Source: BOKV01 sp041739465
Lineage (GTDB): Bacteria > Pseudomonadota > Alphaproteobacteria > Rhizobiales > Rhizobiaceae
Direction of reading: 5' to 3'
NCBI GenBank assembly: GCA_041739465.1
Contig: JBGSNX010000056.1
Coordinates: forward strand, 8,694 to 72,693
DNA length: 64,000 nt
Part shown: positions 26,026 through 34,800 of the stretch, in pieces
How the letters are laid out: each line of letters begins with the position of its first letter
Numbering within the stretch: the first letter of the stretch is position 1
Position numbers and translations under genes: made by a program
Notes under the pieces: generated by a model
What the model was told of the DNA's origin: nothing
Databases searched by the model: none
Seen by the model: the letters and a program-made list of their open reading frames with translations, nothing else

Positions 26026-26985
26026 GTGCTTCTGCCCATGACGCCCATTCACATGACATTCCTGCTGGTCGAGGAATTCTCGGCCATGTGCCTGATGTCC
26101 GCCATCGAAGGACTTCGGGCCGCAAATTACGTTCTCGGGCGCCCGGCCTATTCCTGGTCGCTGGTCAGCCATGACGGCAAGCCCGTGAAGGCTTCCAACG
26201 GCATCATCATGACGGCGGAAACAGAGATAGGTCAGGATTTTCGCACCGACTTCCTGTTTGTGGTTTCGAGCTTCATCAACAATCCGCCCTACCGCTCGAA
26301 ACTTCATTCAAGACTGCGCCATTTTGGTCGTGCCGGGGTGAAGCTGGGGGCCATATCCTGCGGCACCTTCATCCTTGCGCGGGCCGGCCTTCTCAACAAC
26401 GCCAAATGCACCCTGCACTGGGAATACCAGCCAGCTTTTGCCGAAGAATTTCCTGACATTGAAATGGTCACCGATCTCTACGTGATCGACAAGAACCGCT
26501 ACACATCGTCTGGCGGCATTGCCAGCATGGAGCTGGTTCTGCAGGTTATCACCGAGCAGCATGGCGAACAGGTTGCGCGAAAGGTCGGAAACAATTTCCA
26601 GCTTGACCGCATTCGTAATGCCGGGGTCTCCCAGCGCTCTGGCGCAGTCGCCAGAATGGACACAATGCCGCCAGCGGTACAGGAATCGGTCCGGCTGATG
26701 CTGGCCAATGTCGAGCAACCATTGTCCAACGTGGATATTGCCGACCACATCCACACCTCGGTGCGCAACCTTGAACGCATGTTCAAGCGCAACCTCAAAG
26801 CCTCACCAGCCAAGTATTATGTCGCCTTGCGGCTGGAAAAAGCCCGTGAATTGCTGATGCACACCAATTTGCCGACGCTGGAAGTAGCGCTGCAATGCGG
26901 CTTTTCCTCAAGTTCCTATTTTGCCCGCTGCTTCCTGCGTGAATTCGGGCATCGCCCGTCCGAGGTTCGCCGCATCAAGGCGTGA
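26026..26985 (+). CDS. GlxA-family AraC-type transcriptional regulator
   Basis: 319 residues from GTG 26026 (AAGAAG upstream) or 315 from ATG 26038. The DJ-1/PfpI-like domain covers about 5-185 (SCGTFILARAGLLNN elbow, TLHWEYQPAFAEEFP), followed by an AraC HTH at about 215-315 with CGFSSSSYFARCFLREFGHRPS. It shares this layout with the gene at 4595, but the two are not close copies. Being directly downstream of the Rieske gene, 68 bp away, it is the likely activator of the Rieske/ABC system, as GbdR and CdhR are for betaine and carnitine. Confidence 0.9.
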   Translation: MLLPMTPIHMTFLLVEEFSAMCLMSAIEGLRAANYVLGRPAYSWSLVSHDGKPVKASNGIIMTAETEIGQDFRTDFLFVVSSFINNPPYRSKLHSRLRHFGRAGVKLGAISCGTFILARAGLLNNAKCTLHWEYQPAFAEEFPDIEMVTDLYVIDKNRYTSSGGIASMELVLQVITEQHGEQVARKVGNNFQLDRIRNAGVSQRSGAVARMDTMPPAVQESVRLMLANVEQPLSNVDIADHIHTSVRNLERMFKRNLKASPAKYYVALRLEKARELLMHTNLPTLEVALQCGFSSSSYFARCFLREFGHRPSEVRRIKA

Positions 26986-26990
26986 ATTGT

Positions 26991-27605
26991 TCACCCCTTC
27001 GGGGCACTGGCAACCCATGCAGGACGCTTTGCAAATTCATCATACCATTTGGCAAGACCCGGCCGCGTACCACGCCAGTTCGAATCGGCAAATCTGAAAT
27101 CCAGATATCCAAGTGCAGCTGCTGCGGCCAGATGGCCCTGCGAGAGCGGTGTCCCGAGAAATTTGAGCCAGTCCTTCTCAAGACTGTCCACTCCGGCCCA
27201 AACCTTGGTCATTTGCCCTTCAATCCAGCCTTTCCAGCGAAGATCCTCCGGACGCACTGCCACTTCATATCGGGTCAGAACGGCGGCATCCATGATGGCA
27301 TCGCCCAGCGCCTCGAGCGTCATAGACCGGTAGCGGTCTGCGCCAGATGCAGGTGTCAGCGATTTTGCCGGTTGCAGGCTGTCAAGGTAATCGCAGATCA
27401 CCCGGCTGTCATAGAGCACCTGGCCGTCATCCAGCACAATGGCGGGGATTTTGCCGACCGGATTGTGGGCGGCAAGACCGGCATGCCGGTCCACCGGGGA
27501 AGTGCTGGCGGTGACAATCTCGATCCTGTCGAAAACGCCCAGTTCATGCGCGGCGGCAATGACCTTGCGAACAAACGGCGAGGTGGGGGAATACCAAAGT
27601 TTCAT
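26991..27605 (-). CDS. Glutathione S-transferase family protein
   Basis: 204 residues from the ATG at 27605; the upstream 24 codons are not needed. The N-terminal thioredoxin-like half begins MKLWYSPTSPFVRKV, with the VGKIPAIVLDDGQVLYDSRVI cis-Pro and glutathione-binding region. The C-terminal helical half ends LAKWYDEFAKRPAW. Such enzymes conjugate or reduce electrophiles with glutathione. It may clean up a reactive product, but nothing here names the substrate. It is convergent with the GlxA-type gene. Confidence 0.88.
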   Translation of the reverse strand: MKLWYSPTSPFVRKVIAAAHELGVFDRIEIVTASTSPVDRHAGLAAHNPVGKIPAIVLDDGQVLYDSRVICDYLDSLQPAKSLTPASGADRYRSMTLEALGDAIMDAAVLTRYEVAVRPEDLRWKGWIEGQMTKVWAGVDSLEKDWLKFLGTPLSQGHLAAAAALGYLDFRFADSNWRGTRPGLAKWYDEFAKRPAWVASAPKG

Positions 27606-27868
27606 GGGATGAATCCGGCTGGAGAAATCGTTGGGCGCGAAGCTGGCGCAAATTTGAGCGCACCACAAGTCGGGCACACCGCTTTTCTCCCAAACCGCAG
27701 GCTTTGGGTTGCTTTATCGTTCTGGGGGAAAGATCAAGCTTCCCTACCGGTGTGGGGTCCGGAGCCTGCGGCGGGGCCGGTGTGTGGGTAGGGGCCCGGC
27801 CCGCCTGACACCATACCCCTGGCCCCCAAAGGCCCGCTTAAGCCGTTCGTTAAATCAAGAATAAAATC
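27606..27868. other. GC-rich intergenic stretch without a called gene
   Basis: 263 bp between two minus-strand genes. About 27740-27835 is strikingly G/C-rich and carries several overlapping complementary runs (for example GGGTA/TACCC and AGGGG/CCCCT arms). An RNA from this stretch could fold strongly, but no standard small RNA motif (SRP, 6S, tmRNA) is recognised. A leader or terminator of the hydrolase transcript is equally possible. Confidence 0.3.
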
Positions 27869-28684
27869 CTAGGCATCTATCGCTGCCGGGAGCCTCGCCA
27901 GAAATTCGCGAACGAATGCGTTGAATTCCCGAGGCTTTTCGGTGTGGATCGAATGCCCGGTACGAGGCAGCACATGGGTTTCAGCGTGCTTCAGCATTGC
28001 CGCCAGCGCCAGCCCGTTTCGGCTTGGCGTCATGCGGTCATATTCGCCAAAAACACACAGCGCCGGGCCATCATATCCCCGCGCAGCTGCCTCGCCCTGT
28101 GTGTAAACCGCACAAGCACTGAGCCCGTCGGCAAGCGCGGTAGGCTGGTTCATCCGCATCACTGCGATGCCGTAAGCAATGTGATTGGCGCCGGGCCATG
28201 TATTTTCGGCCATGTGCGCCGCCGGGCCGTAACCCCAAGAATTCATGTTGCGATAGGCAGTCTCTCGATCACCATAGCCAAGCGTTACCAATTGCTGGTT
28301 GACGGCAATGCTGGCGGAGGCTCCCACAAACACCAGTGCGCGCACTCTGGCCGGCGCAATGCGCGCGAGTTCCAGCGCAATCAGGCCGCCCATGGAATGG
28401 CCGCAAACGACCGCGTCCCTTGCGCCGCAATTGTCCATCAGCGCCAGCACAAGACTGGCCATCTGTCCGATGTCCTTCAACGGCTCGCCGCCCGAAAAGC
28501 CATGCCCCGGCATGTCGGCGGCGATGACATTCCAGCCGTCATTGGCCAGCGCACGGGTTTGCAGGACCCAGGCCAGATGGCTGCCCCCTGCCCCATGCAG
28601 GAAAACGATGAAGGGCTTCCCCTTTTCATGCGCCCGACCGCCGGTGGCATAGTGGACAGTGTGTGCGTCAATGGACGTTTTCAT
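27869..28684 (-). CDS. Alpha/beta-hydrolase fold enzyme
   Basis: 271 residues. The oxyanion motif HGAGGSHLAW is near 30-39, the nucleophile elbow GHSMGG is near 94-99, an acidic residue lies in VFGEYDRMTPS near 212, and the catalytic His is in RTGHSIH near 240. It is likely an esterase, lactonase or C-C hydrolase in the cytoplasm. Its start overlaps the stop of the MetY-like gene by four bases, so the two are translationally coupled and may work in one pathway, for example releasing or removing an acyl group. Confidence 0.85.
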   Translation of the reverse strand: MKTSIDAHTVHYATGGRAHEKGKPFIVFLHGAGGSHLAWVLQTRALANDGWNVIAADMPGHGFSGGEPLKDIGQMASLVLALMDNCGARDAVVCGHSMGGLIALELARIAPARVRALVFVGASASIAVNQQLVTLGYGDRETAYRNMNSWGYGPAAHMAENTWPGANHIAYGIAVMRMNQPTALADGLSACAVYTQGEAAARGYDGPALCVFGEYDRMTPSRNGLALAAMLKHAETHVLPRTGHSIHTEKPREFNAFVREFLARLPAAIDA

Positions 28685-29985
28685 TTGGGCTGCCCCGCCT
28701 TGCGCAAGGCGCCTTTCAACGCACGGTCAAAATCTGCTTTCAGATCGGCAATGGACTCAAGGCCGACGGAAAGCCGGATCATGTCTTCAGAGAGCCCGCC
28801 GGCCACCATGTCCTGCGCCGAAATGTGGGAGTGGGTGGTGGAGGCCGGGTGAATGACCAGCGTCTTGGCATCACCGACATTGGCAAGATGGGACGCAACC
28901 TGGACACCTTCGATGAAAGCCTGCCCCGCCGCACGACCGCCCTTCACCCCAAAAGTTATGATGGATCCAGCGCCCATTGGCAGCAGCCGCTTGGCGGTCT
29001 CATGGTCTCGGTGACCGGCAAGCGAGGGATGGCGCACCCATTCAACAGCCTCGTGGGCGCAAAGAAATTCCAGCATCTCCGTAGTGTTTTTCATGTGGCG
29101 TTCCATGCGCAGCGGCAAGGTTTCGATGCCTTGCAACAGCAGGAATGCAGTCATAGGCGACATGGCCGGCCCGAAATTGTACATCGCCTCGGCACGTATC
29201 CGGCTCGAAAGTGCAATCGGGCCGAATTCCTCCCAGAACACGATGCCATTGAGCGCATAATAAGGTTGGCTCAGCGTTGGCCAGCGCCCGTCTTTGCCCC
29301 AATCAAAATTGCCGCCCTCAACAATCGCCCCACCCAGCGCCACACCGTGGCCGCCCATCCATTTGGTCAGGGAATGGATGATCACATTAACCCCGTGTTC
29401 AAACGGCTTGAACAGGTACGGCGTGCAGAAAGTGGCATCCATCACCAAGGGCAAGCCTGCTTCCTTGGCAATCAAGGCCACCGCATCGACATCCAACACA
29501 TCCAGCGAAGGGTTACCGATCATCTCGCAGAATATGAACTTCGTGTTGGGCCGGATCGCAGCCTTCAGACCGGCCAGATCACGGCCATGTACAAAGCTGG
29601 TCTCAACCCCGAACCGGGGCAACGTGTTTTTCAACAGGTTGATGTTTGCGCCATAAAGCTGTGCGGTCGAAACGATGTGATCGCCTGCACTTGCCAACAT
29701 GGTAGCGACGCAATGCAGCGCCGCCATACCCGATGCCGTTGCAACGCAGGCTGAACCGCCTTCCATGGCCGCAACCCGCTGCTCAAGCACCGCGACCGTC
29801 GGGTTGGAAATGCGCGAATAAAGGTGCCCGCCCTCTTCCAGGTTGTAGAGCGCTGCGGCATGGCGCGCATCGCGGAACACATAGGATGTGGTCAGGTGTA
29901 TGGGGACAGCGCGCGAACCATGCTCGTTGTCGGGGATGTGGCCGGCATGCAGCGCCAGCGTCTCAAGCTCATGAAACAACGACAT
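28681..29985 (-). CDS. Cys/Met-metabolism PLP enzyme, O-acetylhomoserine sulfhydrylase-like
   Basis: 434 residues with the Cys/Met-metabolism pattern: HLTTSYVFRDARHAAALYNL and GHLYSRISNPT at the start, ASGMAALHCVATML, and the PLP lysine in HSLTKWMGGHG near 212. Length and the FWEEFGP insertion match O-acetylhomoserine aminocarboxypropyltransferase (MetY type), which makes homocysteine or methionine from acetylhomoserine plus sulfide or methanethiol. Coupling with a hydrolase instead of met genes leaves room for a different thiol or alkyl acceptor. Confidence 0.85.
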   Translation of the reverse strand: MSLFHELETLALHAGHIPDNEHGSRAVPIHLTTSYVFRDARHAAALYNLEEGGHLYSRISNPTVAVLEQRVAAMEGGSACVATASGMAALHCVATMLASAGDHIVSTAQLYGANINLLKNTLPRFGVETSFVHGRDLAGLKAAIRPNTKFIFCEMIGNPSLDVLDVDAVALIAKEAGLPLVMDATFCTPYLFKPFEHGVNVIIHSLTKWMGGHGVALGGAIVEGGNFDWGKDGRWPTLSQPYYALNGIVFWEEFGPIALSSRIRAEAMYNFGPAMSPMTAFLLLQGIETLPLRMERHMKNTTEMLEFLCAHEAVEWVRHPSLAGHRDHETAKRLLPMGAGSIITFGVKGGRAAGQAFIEGVQVASHLANVGDAKTLVIHPASTTHSHISAQDMVAGGLSEDMIRLSVGLESIADLKADFDRALKGALRKAGQPK

Positions 29986-30340
29986 TTTTCTGACAAAAAT
30001 TCCCTTTGACGACGGTCACCGGCAACACATACTCACCGTCGATGCTTCGATATGTTATTTCGGGATACTCGCCGCTGACGTGGCATCCCGCAAGGCCGCA
30101 CCGTCCCGAACTGATGTAAAGATTGCCGTTGATGCCCCAGGTGCCTGCGAACATGTCGCCCGAAGAATTCACGGTGGATGTTTTTCCGTCAGGCGAATAA
30201 TAGAGGCAGCCGAATGACGGGCTGACAATGGAATTTCCGCTGAGGGTCTGCCTGATCTGTTTGCCATCCATGTCGGCGGCAAATGTGGCCGGGATCCCAA
30301 GGCCCGCGACCAGCACAATGGCTGCAAGAACTGGTCTCAT
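29969..30340 (-). CDS. Small exported protein of unknown function
   Basis: 123 residues from the ATG at 30340, preceded by AGGGAGA. A signal peptide covers about residues 1-21 (cleavage after TFA). The mature ~100 residues contain four Cys (one in GCLYY, two in RCGLAGC, one in FCQK), which suggests disulfides in the periplasm, and many Gly/Ser/Thr. I do not recognise the family. Its 3' end overlaps the start of the MetY-like gene by 17 bp, so it is probably first in that operon. Confidence 0.6.
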   Translation of the reverse strand: MRPVLAAIVLVAGLGIPATFAADMDGKQIRQTLSGNSIVSPSFGCLYYSPDGKTSTVNSSGDMFAGTWGINGNLYISSGRCGLAGCHVSGEYPEITYRSIDGEYVLPVTVVKGNFCQKNVVVS

Positions 30341-30658
30341 CCGTTGGTCTCCCTGTAGTGCGCAAAACGGACGCCGCGATTTTACGCTGTCAATCTCAAC
30401 AGCCAATCGGCTTTGGAAGCAAGCCCGTTCATGATCGCCTCAATCGCCTGCAATTTGCCGCAGACACGCCCGAATGGGGCCATTTGAACGCCGGTATTGA
30501 ACCGCTCAATCGCGGCTGTGCCAGGCACCTGGTACTCGGCTGGAGCACTGCTTCTCGCCGGAAGGCAAATGGCGCAAGACCGGTTTCCCCCAAACCGGAC
30601 AAAGCCATTCGCTTTGCAGCTGGCGGAACAGGGCGGAACGTTCCGCCGGCTGCAATCA
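30341..30658. other. Intergenic stretch with 16-bp palindrome, no gene called
   Basis: 318 bp between the creatininase stop and the small exported protein. A perfect palindrome GGCGGAACGTTCCGCC is at 30632-30647, 12 bp after the creatininase stop. It lacks a T run, so it is a weak terminator candidate at best. The short frames here (for example minus 30429-30662) have no ribosome site. Confidence 0.45.
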
Positions 30659-31471
30659 TCAACCGGTCCGTGGGTGCTCGTTGATCCAGTCGGCAAGCCG
30701 TGCGCTGGAGATTTCAGAGAGCAGTTTTGCAAACCCGTCTGCCTGATGTTGGGCAGTCAGCCTGCCTTTTTCGGCGCTTGCCTTTGCTGCCTCGCCGACA
30801 ACCCCATCCGGATTGAGATCACGCGCTATCCAGGCGAAGGCATGGGTTCCAGTCGGAGCCAGCAGCTCAAATTCCTTGCGGGCATCTTGCACCTTCGAAT
30901 GGAAATCCCGCGCTTTGCCCATGTCCACCAGTTCCGGATGGAAATGCAACATCAGGGATGTTTCGACATCGCCGCCATGGATGCCGAAACCCTGTTCGAT
31001 TTCACCATACATGCCCTGCGGCAAACCGAACCGCATCCACGAAGTCTTGATCGCCATCATAGAGCATTCGACCCGCAATTCCCGTGCGACGATCCCCATG
31101 ATTTCTTCATTGCCGCCATGCGAATTGAGAAAAACCAGCTTGCGAAACCCTGCCCGCGCCACCGACCGCCCAAGTTCGGTCCAGTGGGAAATCAGCGTGG
31201 CTGCCGGGATGGTCAAGGTTCCTGGCTGGTACAAGTGCTCATTGGATTTTCCAACAGGCTGAACCGGCAGAAAGCGCACGTCCAAGCCGGACGGCAGCGT
31301 CGCAAACAAAGTTGTCAGCATGCCGTTCATGATCGAAAAATCGGTGGAAACCGGCAAATGCGGTCCGTGTTGCTCGATTGCTGAAACAGGCAGCACAGCA
31401 ATGGCATTTTGCAGGTCAATGTTCTCGAATTCACGGGCAGTGAAATCGCCCCACCAGAATTTGCGCGACAT
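30659..31471 (-). CDS. Creatininase-family hydrolase
   Basis: 270 residues from the ATG at 31471. Metal-binding Glu33, His35 and Asp44 (IEQHGPHLPVSTD) match the creatininase fold. The next motif is SHGGNEE near 117-123, whereas true creatininase has a GHYE-type motif, and HGGDVETS follows near 165. This HGGN type includes amide and formamide hydrolases of other pathways, so creatinine itself is uncertain. It follows RidA by 6 bp, and both are divergent from an importer and oxidase operon. Confidence 0.85.
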   Translation of the reverse strand: MSRKFWWGDFTAREFENIDLQNAIAVLPVSAIEQHGPHLPVSTDFSIMNGMLTTLFATLPSGLDVRFLPVQPVGKSNEHLYQPGTLTIPAATLISHWTELGRSVARAGFRKLVFLNSHGGNEEIMGIVARELRVECSMMAIKTSWMRFGLPQGMYGEIEQGFGIHGGDVETSLMLHFHPELVDMGKARDFHSKVQDARKEFELLAPTGTHAFAWIARDLNPDGVVGEAAKASAEKGRLTAQHQADGFAKLLSEISSARLADWINEHPRTG

Positions 31472-31477
31472 CAAGTG

Positions 31478-31867
31478 TCAGTCCTTCCTGGCCGCCACGG
31501 CCTCGATTTCAACTGTAAATTCAGCGCGGGTGAAGCCGCCGACGATCATCAGCGTCGAAGCCGGCGCCGGATCGGAGAAAAGAGCGTTGCGCACATCCAT
31601 GTAGGCCTGCATGTGTTCGCGGGCCGTCACATAGGCGTTTATGCGCACAATGTCAGCAAGCGACATTCCAGCTTCCTTCAGGATGGCTTCGATGTTTGCA
31701 AAACAAAGGCGAGCCTGCGCGTCCGTCCCTTCAGGAACAACATCATCGGCGCCAATGCCCAGTTGCCCTGAACAATACACCAGCCTCGATCCTGCCGGGA
31801 CTTCGATGCCGTGGCTGTATCGGGCAAAAGGCGCACGTATCGTGGCAGGGGTCAGGGGCCTTTTCAT
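31478..31867 (-). CDS. RidA-family enamine/imine deaminase
   Basis: 129 residues with the trimeric RidA/YjgF fold features: YCSGQLGIGADDVVPEGTDAQARLCFANIEAIL, and a VNAYV-like INAYVTAREHM segment. An exact match to the classical Arg at the end is not clear, so it may be a RidA subfamily member. RidA proteins hydrolyse reactive enamine or imine intermediates made by PLP or oxidase enzymes and are often part of pyrimidine (RutC-type) and amine catabolism. Here it is the first gene of a two-gene operon with the creatininase-family hydrolase. Confidence 0.85.
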   Translation of the reverse strand: MKRPLTPATIRAPFARYSHGIEVPAGSRLVYCSGQLGIGADDVVPEGTDAQARLCFANIEAILKEAGMSLADIVRINAYVTAREHMQAYMDVRNALFSDPAPASTLMIVGGFTRAEFTVEIEAVAARKD

Positions 31868-32116
31868 GCTTGGGTGATCTCCATTTTATTCATTTTATCC
31901 GGCCCCATGTCTTGTGGAAAGTCGCAGACCGGTCAACAAATGACGTTGCACAATGTTTGGGCAATTGAACAAAAGATGCATCGCTCCAAATAGGCAATCA
32001 TGCGCTTTGGGGGCCGTGTTGGCCGGATGGCATTTGGCACAGGGCTTGCAAGCGCATGACAGTATCCAAAAGCGAAGCGTACCCATGACGGGACGCCACA
32101 GGAACAGGTGACTTCG

Positions 32117-33115
32117 ATGAATCTGCGTTTGCTTTCACTGGTATCGTTATTTGCAATGGGCGCGGCAATTCCGGCCCTTGCAGCGGAAAAAGCATCATTC
32201 GGCACAAACTGGCTGGCACAGCCGGAGCATGGCGGCTTTTATCAGTCAGTCGCAGACGGCACTTACGCTGCCTGCGGTCTTGAAGTGACAATTCTTCCAG
32301 GCGGCCCGCAGGTCAACAACCGCGCGCTGCTGCTCGCCGGCAAGATTGACTTCAACATGGGCGGCAACATGCTTGAGCCGTTCAACGCCGTTGTCGAAAA
32401 CATTCCGGTCAAGGTGATCGCCGCCTCGTTCCAGAAGGAACCGCAGGTGCTGATCGCCCATCCGGGCGAAGGCTTTGAAAAATTCGAAGACCTCAAGAAT
32501 GCCGAACAATACATCCTTGGTGACCAGGGCTTCCAGAGCTACTTCCAGTGGATGATTGCCGAATTCGGCTTCGATGCCTCCAAGCGCATTCCCTACACCT
32601 TCAACCCGGCACCGTTTATCGCGAACAAGAAGTCGGTGCAGCAGGGCTACATCACGTCTGAACCATTCGCCATTGAGAAGGAAGGCGGCTTCAAGCCAAC
32701 CCTTTTCCTTTTGGCCGATTACGGTTTCGACACCTACTCGACCACCATCGAGGCGATGCAGAACACGCTCGACAAAAAGCCTGAAGTCGTGAAGTGCTTC
32801 GTCGAAGGTTCGATCAAGGGCTGGTACAACTATCTTTACGGCGACAATTCCGCAGCCAACGCCATGATCAAGAAAGACAATCCGGACATGAACGATGACC
32901 AGATCGCCTTTTCCATCGCCAAGATGAAGGAATATGGCATCGTCGACAGCGGCGACACCGAGAAGGCCGGCATCGGCGCAATGACCGATGCACGCATGGA
33001 AAGCTTCTATGCAAAGATGGTCAAGGCCGGCGTAATCAAGGACGGCATCGACATCAAGAAAGCCTACACGCTTGATTATGTAGGCAAAGGCGTTGGACTT
33101 GATCTGAAGAAGTAA
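32117..33115 (+). CDS. NMT1/THI5-like substrate-binding protein of an ABC importer
   Basis: 332 residues from the ATG at 32117. A signal peptide covers residues 1-20 (cleavage after ALA). The mature protein has the NMT1/THI5 pattern: FGTNWLAQPEHGGFYQSVADGTY, then PGGPQVNNRALLLAGKIDF and later a GDQGFQSYFQWM segment. Homologues bind thiamine precursors, pyrimidines, taurine or nitrate. With cytosine deaminase-like and flavin enzymes in the same operon, a heterocyclic nitrogen compound is the most likely ligand. Nearly all downstream genes are coupled by overlaps. Confidence 0.85.
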   Translation: MNLRLLSLVSLFAMGAAIPALAAEKASFGTNWLAQPEHGGFYQSVADGTYAACGLEVTILPGGPQVNNRALLLAGKIDFNMGGNMLEPFNAVVENIPVKVIAASFQKEPQVLIAHPGEGFEKFEDLKNAEQYILGDQGFQSYFQWMIAEFGFDASKRIPYTFNPAPFIANKKSVQQGYITSEPFAIEKEGGFKPTLFLLADYGFDTYSTTIEAMQNTLDKKPEVVKCFVEGSIKGWYNYLYGDNSAANAMIKKDNPDMNDDQIAFSIAKMKEYGIVDSGDTEKAGIGAMTDARMESFYAKMVKAGVIKDGIDIKKAYTLDYVGKGVGLDLKK

Positions 33116-33143
33116 GCGAAACAGCAGGCCGGAAGTGGCAATC

Positions 33144-33947
33144 ATGGCAAATCCGGCTCCTGCCGCGACAAATGGCGAAACGCAACTCGTGTTGCGTTCC
33201 GTCGGCAAGACCTACGCAAACGGCACAGTGGCGCTGCAGGGAATGGACCTGACCATTCGGCACGGCGATTTCCTCAGCCTGCTGGGGCCGTCAGGCTGTG
33301 GCAAGTCAACTGCCTTGCGCCTGATCGCCGGGCTTTCACAGCCAACTTCGGGCCTGATCGACTGGCGCGGCCCGAAAATGAAAAAGAGCGATGTCGGCTT
33401 CATTTTCCAGGAGCCGACACTCCTCCCCTGGGCCAGTGTGTTCGACAATGTCTGGCTACCGCTGCGCCTGCAGGGCATTTCCCGCAGTTCCGCAAGTGCC
33501 CGCATTGGTGCGGTTCTGGAAAGCGTGGGCCTTGGTGCATTTCACAATTCAGTGCCGCGCGAGCTTTCCGGCGGCATGAAAATGCGCGTCTCCATCGCGC
33601 GCGGCCTCGTGGCAAAGCCGCGCCTGCTGCTGATGGATGAGCCGTTTGCAGCGCTGGACGAAATTACACGGTTTCAGCTCAACAAGGATCTGCTTGACCT
33701 TTGGCAGGCTGAAAAATTCACCGTGATCTTTGTCACCCATTCGGTCTTTGAAAGTGTTTTCCTTTCCAACCGCATTGTGGTGATGGCCGCACGTCCGGGG
33801 CGAATGTTTGGCGAAATGGCAGTCGACCAGCCTTACCCGCGCGACCAGTCTTTCCGCACGTCAGCCCATTACGGCGAACTGGCACGGGATACATCAGCCA
33901 TGCTTGGCGAAGCCATGGGCAATGGAGGACATGATGGCCGGCATTGA
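33144..33947 (+). CDS. ABC importer ATPase, TauB/SsuB-like
   Basis: 267 residues from the ATG at 33144; a GTG at 33135 is in frame but overlaps the GGAAG ribosome site. It has Walker A GPSGCGKST near 50-58, signature LSGGMKMRVSIARG, and Walker B LLLMDEPFAALD, and it ends in the usual extension after the D-loop. It powers uptake with the binding protein upstream (28-bp gap) and the permease that overlaps its 3' end by 14 bp. Confidence 0.9.
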   Translation: MANPAPAATNGETQLVLRSVGKTYANGTVALQGMDLTIRHGDFLSLLGPSGCGKSTALRLIAGLSQPTSGLIDWRGPKMKKSDVGFIFQEPTLLPWASVFDNVWLPLRLQGISRSSASARIGAVLESVGLGAFHNSVPRELSGGMKMRVSIARGLVAKPRLLLMDEPFAALDEITRFQLNKDLLDLWQAEKFTVIFVTHSVFESVFLSNRIVVMAARPGRMFGEMAVDQPYPRDQSFRTSAHYGELARDTSAMLGEAMGNGGHDGRH

Positions 33948-34800
33948 CGAAACGGCACTTGTGCCCAACCCGTTGCCGCTGGACCCGGAGGAGCAGCGCC
34001 GCCTACGCGATGCCCGGATCGAACGCATCGGCAAATGGCTTTTGCCATTCCTGATCATGGTTCTGGCCATTTTCTCGTGGGACCGGATTTGCGTCGTCAA
34101 CGAGATACCCAAATACATCCTGCCCCGCCCCGGCGACGTGATGCGCACACTGATTGCCGATGCGCCGCTGCTGTTTGGTGCGCTGCTGGTAACCCTCAAG
34201 ATTACATTCCTTTCGCTGGCGCTGGCGGTTGTCGGTGGAGTTGGCCTCTCGGTGCTTTTCGCTCAGTCGAAATGGGTCGAGATGTCGTTCTTTCCCTTTG
34301 CAATCATCCTTCAGGTCACGCCGATCGTGGCGATTTTCCCGCTGATCAACATCTATGTCGACAACCAGACCGCCAAGCTGCTGCTTTGTGCCTGGATCGT
34401 TGCCTTCTTTCCGATCCTCTCCAACACCACGCTTGGCCTCAATTCAGTCGATCGAAACCTGCTCGATCTTTTCAAGCTTAATGGCGCTTCGCATTGGCAA
34501 ACCCTTTGGCTGTTGCGGCTTCCTGCATCCATGCCCTATTTCCTGGGCGGCCTGAAAATTGCCGGCGGCTTGGCGCTGATCGGCGCAGTTGTGGCTGAGT
34601 TCGTGGCAGGTTCGGCAGGTCAATCTTCCGGGCTTGCCTCGCGCATCATTGAGGCGGGTTACCGTCTCAATGCCTCGCGCCTGTTTGCCGCCTTGCTGCT
34701 GATATCCTTCACCGGGATCATCATCTTTCTGGTGCTGTCTTTCGTGTCCGACCGCATCCTGCGGGGCTGGCATGAAAGCGCCTTGTCAAAGGACCGGTGA
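33934..34800 (+). CDS. ABC importer permease, TauC/SsuC-like
   Basis: 288 residues. GGAGG at 33924-33928 puts the start at ATG 33934, although the ATG just before it is also possible. A cytoplasmic N-terminus (~45 residues) leads into about six helices, with the EAA loop DLFKLNGASHWQTLWLLRLPASMPYFLGGLKI. It forms the membrane channel of the importer. Its TGA overlaps the ATG of the amidohydrolase (TGATG), a tight coupling that suggests import and first chemistry are matched. Confidence 0.88.
   Translation: MAGIDETALVPNPLPLDPEEQRRLRDARIERIGKWLLPFLIMVLAIFSWDRICVVNEIPKYILPRPGDVMRTLIADAPLLFGALLVTLKITFLSLALAVVGGVGLSVLFAQSKWVEMSFFPFAIILQVTPIVAIFPLINIYVDNQTAKLLLCAWIVAFFPILSNTTLGLNSVDRNLLDLFKLNGASHWQTLWLLRLPASMPYFLGGLKIAGGLALIGAVVAEFVAGSAGQSSGLASRIIEAGYRLNASRLFAALLLISFTGIIIFLVLSFVSDRILRGWHESALSKDR

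Noticed and set aside
30429..30662. 77-codon minus-strand frame after creatininase
   Set aside because: It begins within the creatininase stop region without a ribosome site; the composition looks like non-coding DNA.
30497..31384. 295-codon plus-strand frame across the creatininase gene
   Set aside because: The minus-strand protein has clear metal motifs, and the plus frame has no start signal and high Pro/Arg/His.
31868..32116. Possible TPP or other riboswitch before the THI5-like binding protein
   Set aside because: I looked for the TPP aptamer core (CUGAGA) and saw none; the binding-protein family alone does not imply thiamine.
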